From a bacterium (GTDB lineage: Bacteria > Verrucomicrobiota > Verrucomicrobiae > Limisphaerales > J093): a DNA stretch of 9,876 nt. The notes beneath the pieces are model-generated. The model was not told the origin of the DNA. It ran no database searches and saw only the letters and a list, made by a program, of their open reading frames with translations. Each line of letters opens with the position of its first letter. Position 1 is the stretch's first letter. The stretch is from NCBI GenBank assembly GCA_021839785.1, contig JAKCAB010000165.1, forward strand, positions 1 through 9,876, in the 5' to 3' direction. This document shows positions 1 through 5,593 of the stretch, in pieces. Both the position numbers and the translations under genes were made by a program.

Positions 1-801
1 GCCGCGACCGAGGAAACGGCGGATGGATTCGCGTCCCTGCTCGCCGTAATCGAGCGTCCAATGGTTCACGTACATGCCCACGAACTTGTCCGCGAGGTCG
101 CGGCCCATGTCGCGCGCGTACTGAAGTGCGTGCTGCACCGCGTCCGCGCGATGGTCGAGGCTGAACTGGATGCTCGCGGTCAGGAGGTCGGAGACGGCTT
201 TCCGCACCGCGGGCGCGTGGCGTTTGTGGATCACGTTTCCGCCCAGCGGCAACGGCAGACCGTCGTTCTCGCGTCCCCACCAAACGCCGAGGTCTTCGCA
301 CACGACCAGACCCTCGTTTTGCCAGGTAAGCTGGCCTTCGTGGATGATCAGGCCCACGTCCGCCTGACCGGATTTGAGCGCGGCGAAGATTTGGTCGAAC
401 GGCACGACCACGTAGTTGAGTTCGCGGGCCGGTTTGCCCAGCCAGAGCTGCAACGCCAGGAAGGCGCTGGTCATGGTGCCCGGCACGGCCATGCGCTGTT
501 TCGCCATCTCGCCGCGGGAGATCGCGCGTTTGGCCACGAGCATCGGCCCGTAACCGTCGCCCATGCTCGCGCCGCTGGGCAGGAGGGCGTACTGGTCGCA
601 CACGTAGGCGTAGGCGTGGAGGCTGATGGCGGTGATGTCCAGTTCGCCGCGCGTGGCGCGTTCGTTCAGCGTTTGAATGTCCTGGAGAATGTGCTCGAAG
701 CGCCAGCCGCGCGTCGGGAGCAGGTCTTTCGCGAGCGCGTAAAACATGAAGGCGTCGTCCGGATCGGGCGAGTGGCCAAGCGTCAAGGTCCGCGGTTCCA
801 T
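1..801 (-). CDS. mqnD: 1,4-dihydroxy-6-naphthoate synthase (MqnD), partial at its 3' end
   Basis: This cytosolic enzyme converts cyclic dehypoxanthine futalosine to 1,4-dihydroxy-6-naphthoate in the futalosine route to menaquinone. The reading frame is open from the ATG at 801 to base 1 (267 codons), so the C-terminus lies outside the window. The family is about 280 residues, so only some 10-20 residues are missing. Visible signatures are the N-terminal LGHSPDPDDAFMFYAL (residues 8-23), the ITAISLHAYAY segment (56-66), a GDGYGP turn (81-86) and the IIHEGQLTW segment (152-160). His154 in the last segment corresponds to the catalytic histidine of the family. The fold is that of a periplasmic binding protein, but no signal peptide is present. 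The frame stays open upstream of 801, but family members begin just before the LGHSPDPDD motif, which favours this ATG. It is divergent from the LOG gene, with 94 bases between the starts. No strong promoter or Shine-Dalgarno is evident there. Confidence 0.93.
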   Translation of the reverse strand, partial: MEPRTLTLGHSPDPDDAFMFYALAKDLLPTRGWRFEHILQDIQTLNERATRGELDITAISLHAYAYVCDQYALLPSGASMGDGYGPMLVAKRAISRGEMAKQRMAVPGTMTSAFLALQLWLGKPARELNYVVVPFDQIFAALKSGQADVGLIIHEGQLTWQNEGLVVCEDLGVWWGRENDGLPLPLGGNVIHKRHAPAVRKAVSDLLTASIQFSLDHRADAVQHALQYARDMGRDLADKFVGMYVNHWTLDYGEQGRESIRRFLGRG

Positions 802-895
802 GCCGCCAAGGCTAGCCACGTAACGCGGATTGTCACGGGCGAACGCCGTCGGGCCTTGCTTGTAAGCTGCCAGCGGCCTCCCTATCCTGCGGCGC

Positions 896-1582
896 GTGAA
901 CAATCATGGGCACGATGGCGATTTCGTCCGGGAAGACCCTTGGCGGGTGTTTCGAATCATGGCCGAGTTCGTGGACGCGTTCGAAACCATGACGCGCGTC
1001 GGCCCGGCGGTCACCGTCTTCGGCTCGGCGCGCACCAAGCCCGGCGACAAGTACTACCGCGTGGCCGAGACGCTTTCGCACGAACTGGCAAAGCACGGCC
1101 TGGCCACGATCACCGGGGGCGGCCCGGGCATCATGGAGGCGGCGAACAAAGGCGCGGCCGCGGGCAAGGCGGCCTCGGTGGGACTCAACATCGCGTTGCC
1201 GCAGGAACAAAAAGGCAACCGCTTCGCGACCGTGCCCCTGCATTTCCGGTATTTCTTCGCGCGCAAGGTGTGTTTCGTGAAATACAGCATGGGCTTCGTG
1301 TTTTTGCCCGGCGGTTTCGGGACGCTGGACGAGTTTTTCGAGCTGATCACGCTGGCGCAGACCGACAAAATCCCGCGCTTTCCGCTGGTGCTGATCGGCC
1401 GCCGGTATTGGGGCGGGCTGCTGCGCTGGGCGAAACGGACCCTCGAAGACGGCGGCTTCATCAGCCCCGGCGACCTCGAAATGGCGACGCTGGTCGAAGA
1501 CCCGCTGGAGGCGGCGGAGATCATCCTGGATTACCAGCGCCGCGTGGGCGCGCCGCGGACGGTGTCCAAGGCCTTTGCCTGA
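896..1582 (+). CDS. LOG family protein (TIGR00730-type Rossmann fold, nucleoside 5'-monophosphate phosphoribohydrolase)
   Basis: This is a cytosolic LOG-type enzyme of 228 residues. Characterised relatives cleave the N-glycosidic bond of cytokinin riboside 5'-monophosphates or of AMP-like nucleotides; older annotations call them lysine decarboxylases, wrongly. The diagnostic motifs are GGGPGIMEAANKGA (residues 74-87) and PGGFGTLDEFFE (138-149), which bind the phosphoribosyl group and supply the catalytic Arg/Glu region. A nucleotide-fold strand, AVTVFGSAR, lies at 38-46. The start is a GTG at 896. I prefer it to ATG 960 because the stretch EDPWRVFRIMAEFVDAFE (13-30) matches the usual N-terminus of this long LOG subgroup and would be lost otherwise. 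No clear ribosome binding site is visible. The M16 peptidase gene begins 26 bases downstream, so the two are probably co-transcribed. The physiological substrate cannot be told from sequence. Confidence 0.9.
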   Translation: MNNHGHDGDFVREDPWRVFRIMAEFVDAFETMTRVGPAVTVFGSARTKPGDKYYRVAETLSHELAKHGLATITGGGPGIMEAANKGAAAGKAASVGLNIALPQEQKGNRFATVPLHFRYFFARKVCFVKYSMGFVFLPGGFGTLDEFFELITLAQTDKIPRFPLVLIGRRYWGGLLRWAKRTLEDGGFISPGDLEMATLVEDPLEAAEIILDYQRRVGAPRTVSKAFA

Positions 1583-1608
1583 GCCGGCCCGCCCCAGCGA
1601 ATCCCGCG

Positions 1609-2883
1609 ATGACCCAGCCTTACGAGATTCACCGGTTCCCGCACGGCCTCACGCTGGCGCTGGCGCCCATGCCGGAGATGGCGAGCGTGAGCGTGGGTTT
1701 GTGGCTGGCGGTGGGCGGCCGGCACGAAAGCGCGACCCTCAACGGCGCGTCGCATTTCATCGAGCACATGCTGTTCAAGGGCACGCGCCGACGCTCCGCC
1801 CGCGACATTTCGCAGGCGGTCGAGGGCTTGGGCGGTTACCTGAATGCCTTTACCAGCGAGGAGCACACCTGTTTTTACGCCAAGGCGCGCCACGACCGGT
1901 TCGCCGAGGTGTTCGACGTGCTGGCGGACATGTTCCTCAACTCCACGTTCGATCCCGGCGAGTTGGAAAAAGAACGGGCGGTGATCAAGGAAGAGCTGGC
2001 CATGTACAACGACCAGCCCCACCACCGCGTGGAAGAACTGCTCAACGCCATCCAGTGGCCCGATCATCCCCTGGGCCGCCCGCTCACCGGCACCGAGGAA
2101 ACCATCGCCAGCCTGACCCGCGGGCAACTCCTCGCGTTCCGGCGCGAACAGCACGTGGCGCCGGCGGTGCTGGTGGCCGTGGCCGGGCGGTTGCGCCCGC
2201 GCGAGTGCCACCGCGCTGCGGCGAAACTGGCCGCGCGGGTCGGGAGCGGCCCGCTGCCGGCGTGGATGCCGGTGCAACCGGTCCGCCGCGAACCGGTGGT
2301 GCGTCTGGAACGCCGCCCCGCCGAGCAAACCCAGCTCGCCCTCGGCGTGCGCACGTGCTCGCGCCACGACAACCGCCGGTTTGCCCTCCGTCTCCTCAAC
2401 GCGATCCTCGGCGAAAACATGAGTTCGCGGCTCTTCCAGGTTTTGCGCGAGGACACCGGCTTGGCTTACAACGTGTCCAGCTCGCTGAGCTTTTTCGAAG
2501 ACGCCGGCGACCTGGTGGTGGCCGCGGGGATCGAGGCGGGCAATCTCCCCCAAGCCCTGCGGATCACCGTCGCCGAACTCCGCCGGTTGAAGTCGAAGGG
2601 GCCGGACGCCGCGGAACTGCGGCGCGCGCGCGATTACGTGACCGGGCAGATCGACCTCAGCCTCGAAAATACCGAGCACCAGATGATGTGGCTCGGAGAG
2701 CAACTGACTGGCTACCACCGGACGTTCTCGCCGGCGGTGGTGAAACGCCGGTTGGCGCGGGTGACCAGCGCCGAAATCCAGGCCGCGGCGCGCGATTTCT
2801 TTCGACCGGGGCGGCTCAGCCTGGCGCTGGTCGGCCCGGTCCGAAGCCGCGCGGGGTTGAAGGAGTTGCTGGCGCGGGTTTAG
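1609..2883 (+). CDS. M16B family zinc metallopeptidase (processing-peptidase type)
   Basis: A 424-residue insulinase/processing-peptidase-like protein, the usual length for bacterial single-subunit M16B enzymes (PqqL/MPP-beta/YmxG type). The inverted zinc motif HFIEH gives His49, Glu52 and His53. The third ligand is Glu129 in the VIKEELAMYND segment, 76 residues after His53, as in active family members, so the enzyme should be catalytically competent. The second, inactive-fold M16 domain carries NAILGENMSSRLFQ (264-277) and the conserved Arg280/Tyr287 pair (LREDTGLAY) that binds the substrate chain. No signal peptide is seen, so it is probably cytosolic, with peptide-clearing or processing activity. 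The ATG at 1609 directly precedes the typical opening strand (YEIHRFPHGLTLALAP); the frame is open further upstream, but that stretch lies antisense to other genes. It follows the LOG gene by 26 bases. A hairpin starts at the last base of its TAG stop. Confidence 0.93.
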   Translation: MTQPYEIHRFPHGLTLALAPMPEMASVSVGLWLAVGGRHESATLNGASHFIEHMLFKGTRRRSARDISQAVEGLGGYLNAFTSEEHTCFYAKARHDRFAEVFDVLADMFLNSTFDPGELEKERAVIKEELAMYNDQPHHRVEELLNAIQWPDHPLGRPLTGTEETIASLTRGQLLAFRREQHVAPAVLVAVAGRLRPRECHRAAAKLAARVGSGPLPAWMPVQPVRREPVVRLERRPAEQTQLALGVRTCSRHDNRRFALRLLNAILGENMSSRLFQVLREDTGLAYNVSSSLSFFEDAGDLVVAAGIEAGNLPQALRITVAELRRLKSKGPDAAELRRARDYVTGQIDLSLENTEHQMMWLGEQLTGYHRTFSPAVVKRRLARVTSAEIQAAARDFFRPGRLSLALVGPVRSRAGLKELLARV

Positions 2884-2902
2884 GCGGGAGGTGCGTCCCG
2901 CC
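2883..2902. repeat. perfect 7-bp inverted repeat at the end of the M16 gene
   Basis: GGCGGGA (2883-2889) and TCCCGCC (2896-2902) pair perfectly around a six-base loop, GGTGCG. The left arm includes the last base of the M16 stop codon. On the plus strand only TT and then GAAAAA follows, so it lacks a proper T tract and is a poor intrinsic terminator. It may stabilise the 3' end of the M16 transcript, or be a member of a GC-rich interspersed palindrome family. Confidence 0.6.
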
Positions 2903-2905
2903 TTG

Positions 2906-2937
2906 AAAAAGCAAAAAGGAACGGTTGCCCGTCCCTT
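2906..2937 (-). terminator. Rho-independent terminator of the DUF481 gene
   Basis: Read on the minus strand, a stem GGGACGG/CCGTTCC closes a GCAA (GNRA) tetraloop, with one G-T pair. Two further A-T pairs extend the stem to nine pairs, and it runs into TTTTTGCTTTTT. The stem lies 34 bases past the TGA stop of the DUF481 gene at 2971. Hairpin, stable loop and T-rich tail are all present, so this is a convincing intrinsic terminator for that gene. Confidence 0.85.
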
Positions 2938-2970
2938 GCGCGCATGCGGAAAAGGTGGATTCGCCAGCGG

Positions 2971-3720
2971 TCAGAACGTGTAGCCCACGCCGGCGATGAG
3001 TTTGAAATCGTTTTCCTTGCGGTCCTTCGCCGGACGGCTCCGGTAGGTGTCCTGGGCCACCACCCGCAGGTCCAGGTGCTCGGTGATCTTGGTCGCGATG
3101 CCGATTTCCGCGTTCATCACGTATTCGGCCCAGTCGTCCACCTTGGGCTGGTAGTCGAACGTCTGCCAGAGGCGTGCGTTTTTGTTGATCTGCCAGGTGA
3201 ATTTCTCGCCGAACCGGATCGTGGCATAGGTCCGTTCGTCTTCGTTGGACAGTTGCTCGAAGACCACGCCGGGACCGACCTCACCGCTCAACGTGAATTT
3301 GTCGTTCTTGATGAAGTAATAGCCGGCACCGGGGCTGACGGTCACCCGGTAGGCGATGTCCGCAATGTCGTCGTGCAGCGCGTCCACGCGGCCGTAACCG
3401 TAGAACCGATCGGTGAAGAGGCGGTTGTACTGGCCAAAGCCGGTGATCGAGGAGGCGGTCACGCTGTCCTGGTCCTCGCCGTAGGTCACCGCGGCGCCGA
3501 AAGCCAGTTCGTCCCTGGCCCATTTCCGCTCGGTGTTCAGGCCGCCGGTGACGGTGGTGGTTTCGCTGTTGCCCCGCGTGATGGTGGCGCCCAACTGGGC
3601 CGTGGTCTTCCAACCCTTGGGCGTTTCGGCCGTTTGGGCCATTGCGGTGGTGGCGCCGACGGCAAGGCCGAGGCCGGAGAGAACCGCCACGGCCGCGGGT
3701 GTCTTAGATGTAACTCGCAT
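2971..3720 (-). CDS. DUF481 family outer-membrane beta-barrel protein (YdiY-like)
   Basis: A 249-residue exported protein of the DUF481 / salt-induced outer membrane protein YdiY type. A signal peptide is clear: a basic start (MRVTSK), a hydrophobic stretch over residues 8-25 and a probable cleavage after AMA near residue 28. The mature part opens with GWKTTAQLGATITRGNSETTT, typical of DUF481. Alternating amphipathic strands follow, and the chain ends GVGYTF, with the C-terminal aromatic residue expected of a BAM-assembled barrel. The molecular function of the family is unknown. The ATG at 3720 has an in-frame stop shortly upstream, but no Shine-Dalgarno sequence. The gene stands alone, with its own terminator at 2906-2937, and is divergent from the radical SAM gene. 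That separation suggests independent regulation. Confidence 0.9.
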   Translation of the reverse strand: MRVTSKTPAAVAVLSGLGLAVGATTAMAQTAETPKGWKTTAQLGATITRGNSETTTVTGGLNTERKWARDELAFGAAVTYGEDQDSVTASSITGFGQYNRLFTDRFYGYGRVDALHDDIADIAYRVTVSPGAGYYFIKNDKFTLSGEVGPGVVFEQLSNEDERTYATIRFGEKFTWQINKNARLWQTFDYQPKVDDWAEYVMNAEIGIATKITEHLDLRVVAQDTYRSRPAKDRKENDFKLIAGVGYTF

Positions 3721-3747
3721 TGCTGGTACGGGTCAGTGGTTTTTTAT

Positions 3748-3753
3748 TGTCAA
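3748..3753 (-). promoter_or_regulatory. possible -35 hexamer (TTGACA) of the DUF481 gene
   Basis: A perfect TTGACA is read on the minus strand 27 bases before the ATG at 3720, next to an A-rich tract in an otherwise GC-rich region. The hexamer 17 bases downstream (CGTACC) is a poor -10 box and would leave almost no leader, so only the hexamer itself is supported. Confidence 0.3.
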
Positions 3754-3961
3754 TTCCCGCGAACCTTCGTCCCCGCCGGCCTGACACCGGCTCCGCGGGA
3801 GGGGCGCCCGGCGCGCGGCGCGACCGCGCATCGCACGTCCGGGCATACCGGCGAAGCAGATAGCGTGTCACCCGCACCGCGTCAAGCGATCCGGCGCCTC
3901 GTTCCGTTTTGTGGAGAGCAGTTTCGGCCCGCGGCCGCAGGCGCAGAGGCGCCGCTTTGCA

Positions 3962-3994
3962 CGCCAATTAATGATAATCCTTTCACAATTGGCG
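3962..3994. promoter_or_regulatory. AT-rich inverted repeat with Fur-box-like core (candidate operator)
   Basis: Perfect 8-base arms, CGCCAATT (3962-3969) and AATTGGCG (3987-3994), flank a 17-base spacer. The left arm and spacer contain TAATGATAATC (3969-3979). By hand count, 3967-3985 matches the 19-base Escherichia coli Fur consensus at 13 of 19 positions, 11 of them contiguous. The site lies 56-88 bases before the radical SAM start, a usual operator position. The protein that binds is inferred, not shown. Confidence 0.45.
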
Positions 3995-4039
3995 GGCAGC
4001 GGTCGGGACGACGCTGGCGGAATAGTGTCCGCGAGTTGC

Positions 4040-4043
4040 GAGG
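4040..4043 (+). promoter_or_regulatory. ribosome binding site of the radical SAM gene
   Basis: GAGG lies six bases before the ATG at 4050. It decides this start over the in-frame ATG at 4068, which has no comparable motif at the right distance. Confidence 0.65.
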
Positions 4044-4049
4044 CAGCCG

Positions 4050-5072
4050 ATGCATTCCAACCCGCACATGACCGGACCCGCCGCGGCCTTGAGAAACACC
4101 AGGTCGGGGAGCACGCCTGCCCACGCGAATTCCAACGGGGCGACTCCGCCCGCCGCGCGGCCACAAGCCACCCCCGGTCGGGAAGGCCCGACCGACGAGC
4201 GCCCGACCCCGCCGCCGCTTACCGGCAGTCGCTGGGAGACCGCCTTCGGCTACGCGCGCAATTTCCTGCACAACCGGTTCGTGTACGTCGTGGTGTCGCC
4301 GCGGGCCCACGGTTTGTCCGTGGGGATCAACATGAACCCCGACCGGCAGTGCAACTTCGACTGCGTTTACTGCGAGGTGAACCGGGAGGCGCCGCCGCGG
4401 GAACTGCACCTGGACGTGCCGGTCATGGTGCGCGAACTCCAGCACACGCTGGCGCTGGTTCGCGACGGCAAGCTCCACGGCGTCCCGGGCCTGCAATCGT
4501 TGCCGGAAGAATTGCTGCAACTCCGGCACGTCACCTTGAGCGGCGACGGCGAGCCCACCCTTTGCCCCAATTTCAGCGAGGCGGTCCACGCCGTGCTTCA
4601 CGTGCGGGCGCTGGGCGACTTTCCGTTCTTCAAAGTGGTCCTGGTCTCCAACGCCACCGGCCTGGATCAACCCAACGTGTTGCAGGGCCTCCAGGCGCTC
4701 ACGCCGAAAGACGAGCTGTGGCTGAAGCTCGACGGCGGCACCACCGCCTACCTCGAGCGGGTGAACCGGCCGAAGGTGCCGCTCGAAAAGGTGCTCGCCA
4801 ACATCCTCCTGATCGCCCGCCAGCGGCCGGTCGTGATCCAAAGCCTCTTTCCCAAGTTGGGCGGTGAGGAGCCGGCCGAGGAGGAAATCGGGGCATATGT
4901 GGCGCGCTTGCGCGCCCTCAAGGAAGCCGGCGCCATGATCTCGCTCGTACAGGTCTATTCGGCCATGCGCCCCACCCTGCACCCGGATTGCCGTCACCTG
5001 CCGTTGCGCGCCTTGTCGCGCATCGCCCACGCCGTTCGTGACGGCGCCGGTCTGCGCGCCGAAGTCTTCTGA
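4050..5072 (+). CDS. radical SAM protein (COG0731-like Fe-S oxidoreductase)
   Basis: A 340-residue radical S-adenosylmethionine enzyme of unassigned reaction. The [4Fe-4S] cluster motif CNFDCVYC supplies Cys101, Cys105 and Cys108, the CX3CX2C spacing that generates the 5'-deoxyadenosyl radical. LSGDGEPTL (163-171) is the GGE-like SAM-binding strand, and LVSNATG and WLKLDGGT mark later barrel strands. The arrangement SVGINMNPDRQCNFDC resembles COG0731, the family related to the wyosine-synthesis enzyme TYW1. The bacterial members have no agreed function, so I do not assign one. The catalytic part starts near residue 58. The first 57 residues are Pro/Ala/Thr-rich low complexity and probably disordered. 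GAGG, six bases upstream, supports ATG 4050. The C-terminus (GLRAEVF) looks natural. A Fur-like dyad precedes the gene and a truncated secreted-protein fragment follows at once. Confidence 0.88.
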   Translation: MHSNPHMTGPAAALRNTRSGSTPAHANSNGATPPAARPQATPGREGPTDERPTPPPLTGSRWETAFGYARNFLHNRFVYVVVSPRAHGLSVGINMNPDRQCNFDCVYCEVNREAPPRELHLDVPVMVRELQHTLALVRDGKLHGVPGLQSLPEELLQLRHVTLSGDGEPTLCPNFSEAVHAVLHVRALGDFPFFKVVLVSNATGLDQPNVLQGLQALTPKDELWLKLDGGTTAYLERVNRPKVPLEKVLANILLIARQRPVVIQSLFPKLGGEEPAEEEIGAYVARLRALKEAGAMISLVQVYSAMRPTLHPDCRHLPLRALSRIAHAVRDGAGLRAEVF

Positions 5073-5115
5073 GTCTCCGGCGGAGGGCGGCGGTCAGCCG
5101 AACCGCGGTCGTTTC

Positions 5116-5478
5116 ATGAGCCGGATGCTCCAGGATTACAAGGCTCCCGCGGCCCAGGCCGTGGAGTTGGCCGAGCAAGCCAAGGACCTCAAAGCCGAGG
5201 GCGAGGTCTGCACCGGCGCTTTGGCCGAAGACGGCGTGAAGGCGTTGATGACCTTCCGTCGCGGGGGCGGCACCGGCCCGGAAATCAGCGATGCCAAAGG
5301 CACGGTGAAGTTCTGGGTCAAGGACGGCGTCCTGACCAAGTACGAGTATCACGTCCAGGGCAAGATGACCTTCAACGAGCGCGAGATGGACGTGGACCGC
5401 ACCACGACCGTCGAGATCAAAGACATCGGCAAAGCGAAGATCGAAGTGCCGGAGGAAGCGAAGAAGAAGCTTTCGTAA
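5116..5478 (+). CDS. 5'-truncated remnant: C-terminal half of a Verrucomicrobial secreted/lipoprotein-like family
   Basis: From ATG 5116 the frame encodes 120 residues. It stays open upstream to a GTG at 5038 inside the radical SAM gene. The part SDAKGTVKFWVKDGVLTKY, the VDRTTTVEIKDIG segment and the ending EVPEEAKKKLS match, from memory, the C-terminal domain of a family common in Verrucomicrobiota. Those proteins are roughly 230-260 residues, with a signal peptide, an N-terminal beta-rich half and a Gly-rich linker leading to an RGRF-like segment. Here the linker-like residues (AEGGGQPNRGRF) begin within a few bases of the radical SAM stop at 5072, and no signal peptide or N-terminal half is present. 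Neither start has a clear ribosome binding site. I read it as a deletion remnant, probably not exported and perhaps not functional. A short genuine cytosolic protein is the alternative. A strong terminator follows. Confidence 0.6.
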   Translation: MSRMLQDYKAPAAQAVELAEQAKDLKAEGEVCTGALAEDGVKALMTFRRGGGTGPEISDAKGTVKFWVKDGVLTKYEYHVQGKMTFNEREMDVDRTTTVEIKDIGKAKIEVPEEAKKKLS

Positions 5479-5498
5479 GCCTGCTCGTTTGCTGGCGC

Positions 5499-5535
5499 GA
5501 GGCTGCGGTGGGCAACGCCGCAGCCTCTTACTTTT
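5499..5535 (+). terminator. Rho-independent terminator after the radical SAM / remnant unit
   Basis: A perfect ten-base stem, GAGGCTGCGG (5499-5508) with CCGCAGCCTC (5518-5527), closes a nine-base loop and is followed by TTACTTTT. It lies 20 bases after the stop of the remnant reading frame and isolates the next gene. It fits the canonical plus-strand intrinsic terminator. Confidence 0.85.
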
Positions 5536-5593
5536 CGCGGGGCCGCGCTGACCGATTTGCCGCGGGGAACCCAACCTGCTTCGTTACCTGGCG

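Larger units (their letters stand above)
3721..4049. other. divergent intergenic region between DUF481 and radical SAM genes
   Basis: About 330 bases with no convincing gene. The frames open here give arginine- and proline-rich translations with no recognisable motif. The contents I can support are the TTGACA hexamer near the DUF481 start, the AT-rich dyad with a Fur-like core at 3962-3994, and the ribosome binding site of the radical SAM gene at 4040-4043. Both divergent promoters should lie here. Confidence 0.7.

Noticed and set aside
856..888. TTGCTT ... TATCCT as a promoter for the LOG gene
   Set aside because: The hexamers are 21 bases apart, too far for a sigma-70 promoter, and the -10 match is weak.
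61..1608. Long plus-strand open frame leading into the M16 peptidase gene
   Set aside because: Its first part runs antisense to mqnD and out of frame with the LOG gene, both of which carry unmistakable family motifs. The long open frame is an effect of GC-rich codon use. The peptidase begins at 1609.
1531..2718. Minus-strand open frame of 395 codons
   Set aside because: It is antisense to the M16 peptidase; the HXXEH gene on the plus strand explains the region.
3704..3967. Small minus-strand frame of 87 codons before the DUF481 gene
   Set aside because: The Arg/Pro-rich composition has no recognisable motif or ribosome binding site, and it overlaps the DUF481 start.
3882..5030. Minus-strand open frame of 382 codons
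   Set aside because: It lies antisense to the radical SAM gene, which has CX3CX2C, GDGEP and a ribosome binding site. The shadow translation shows no motif.
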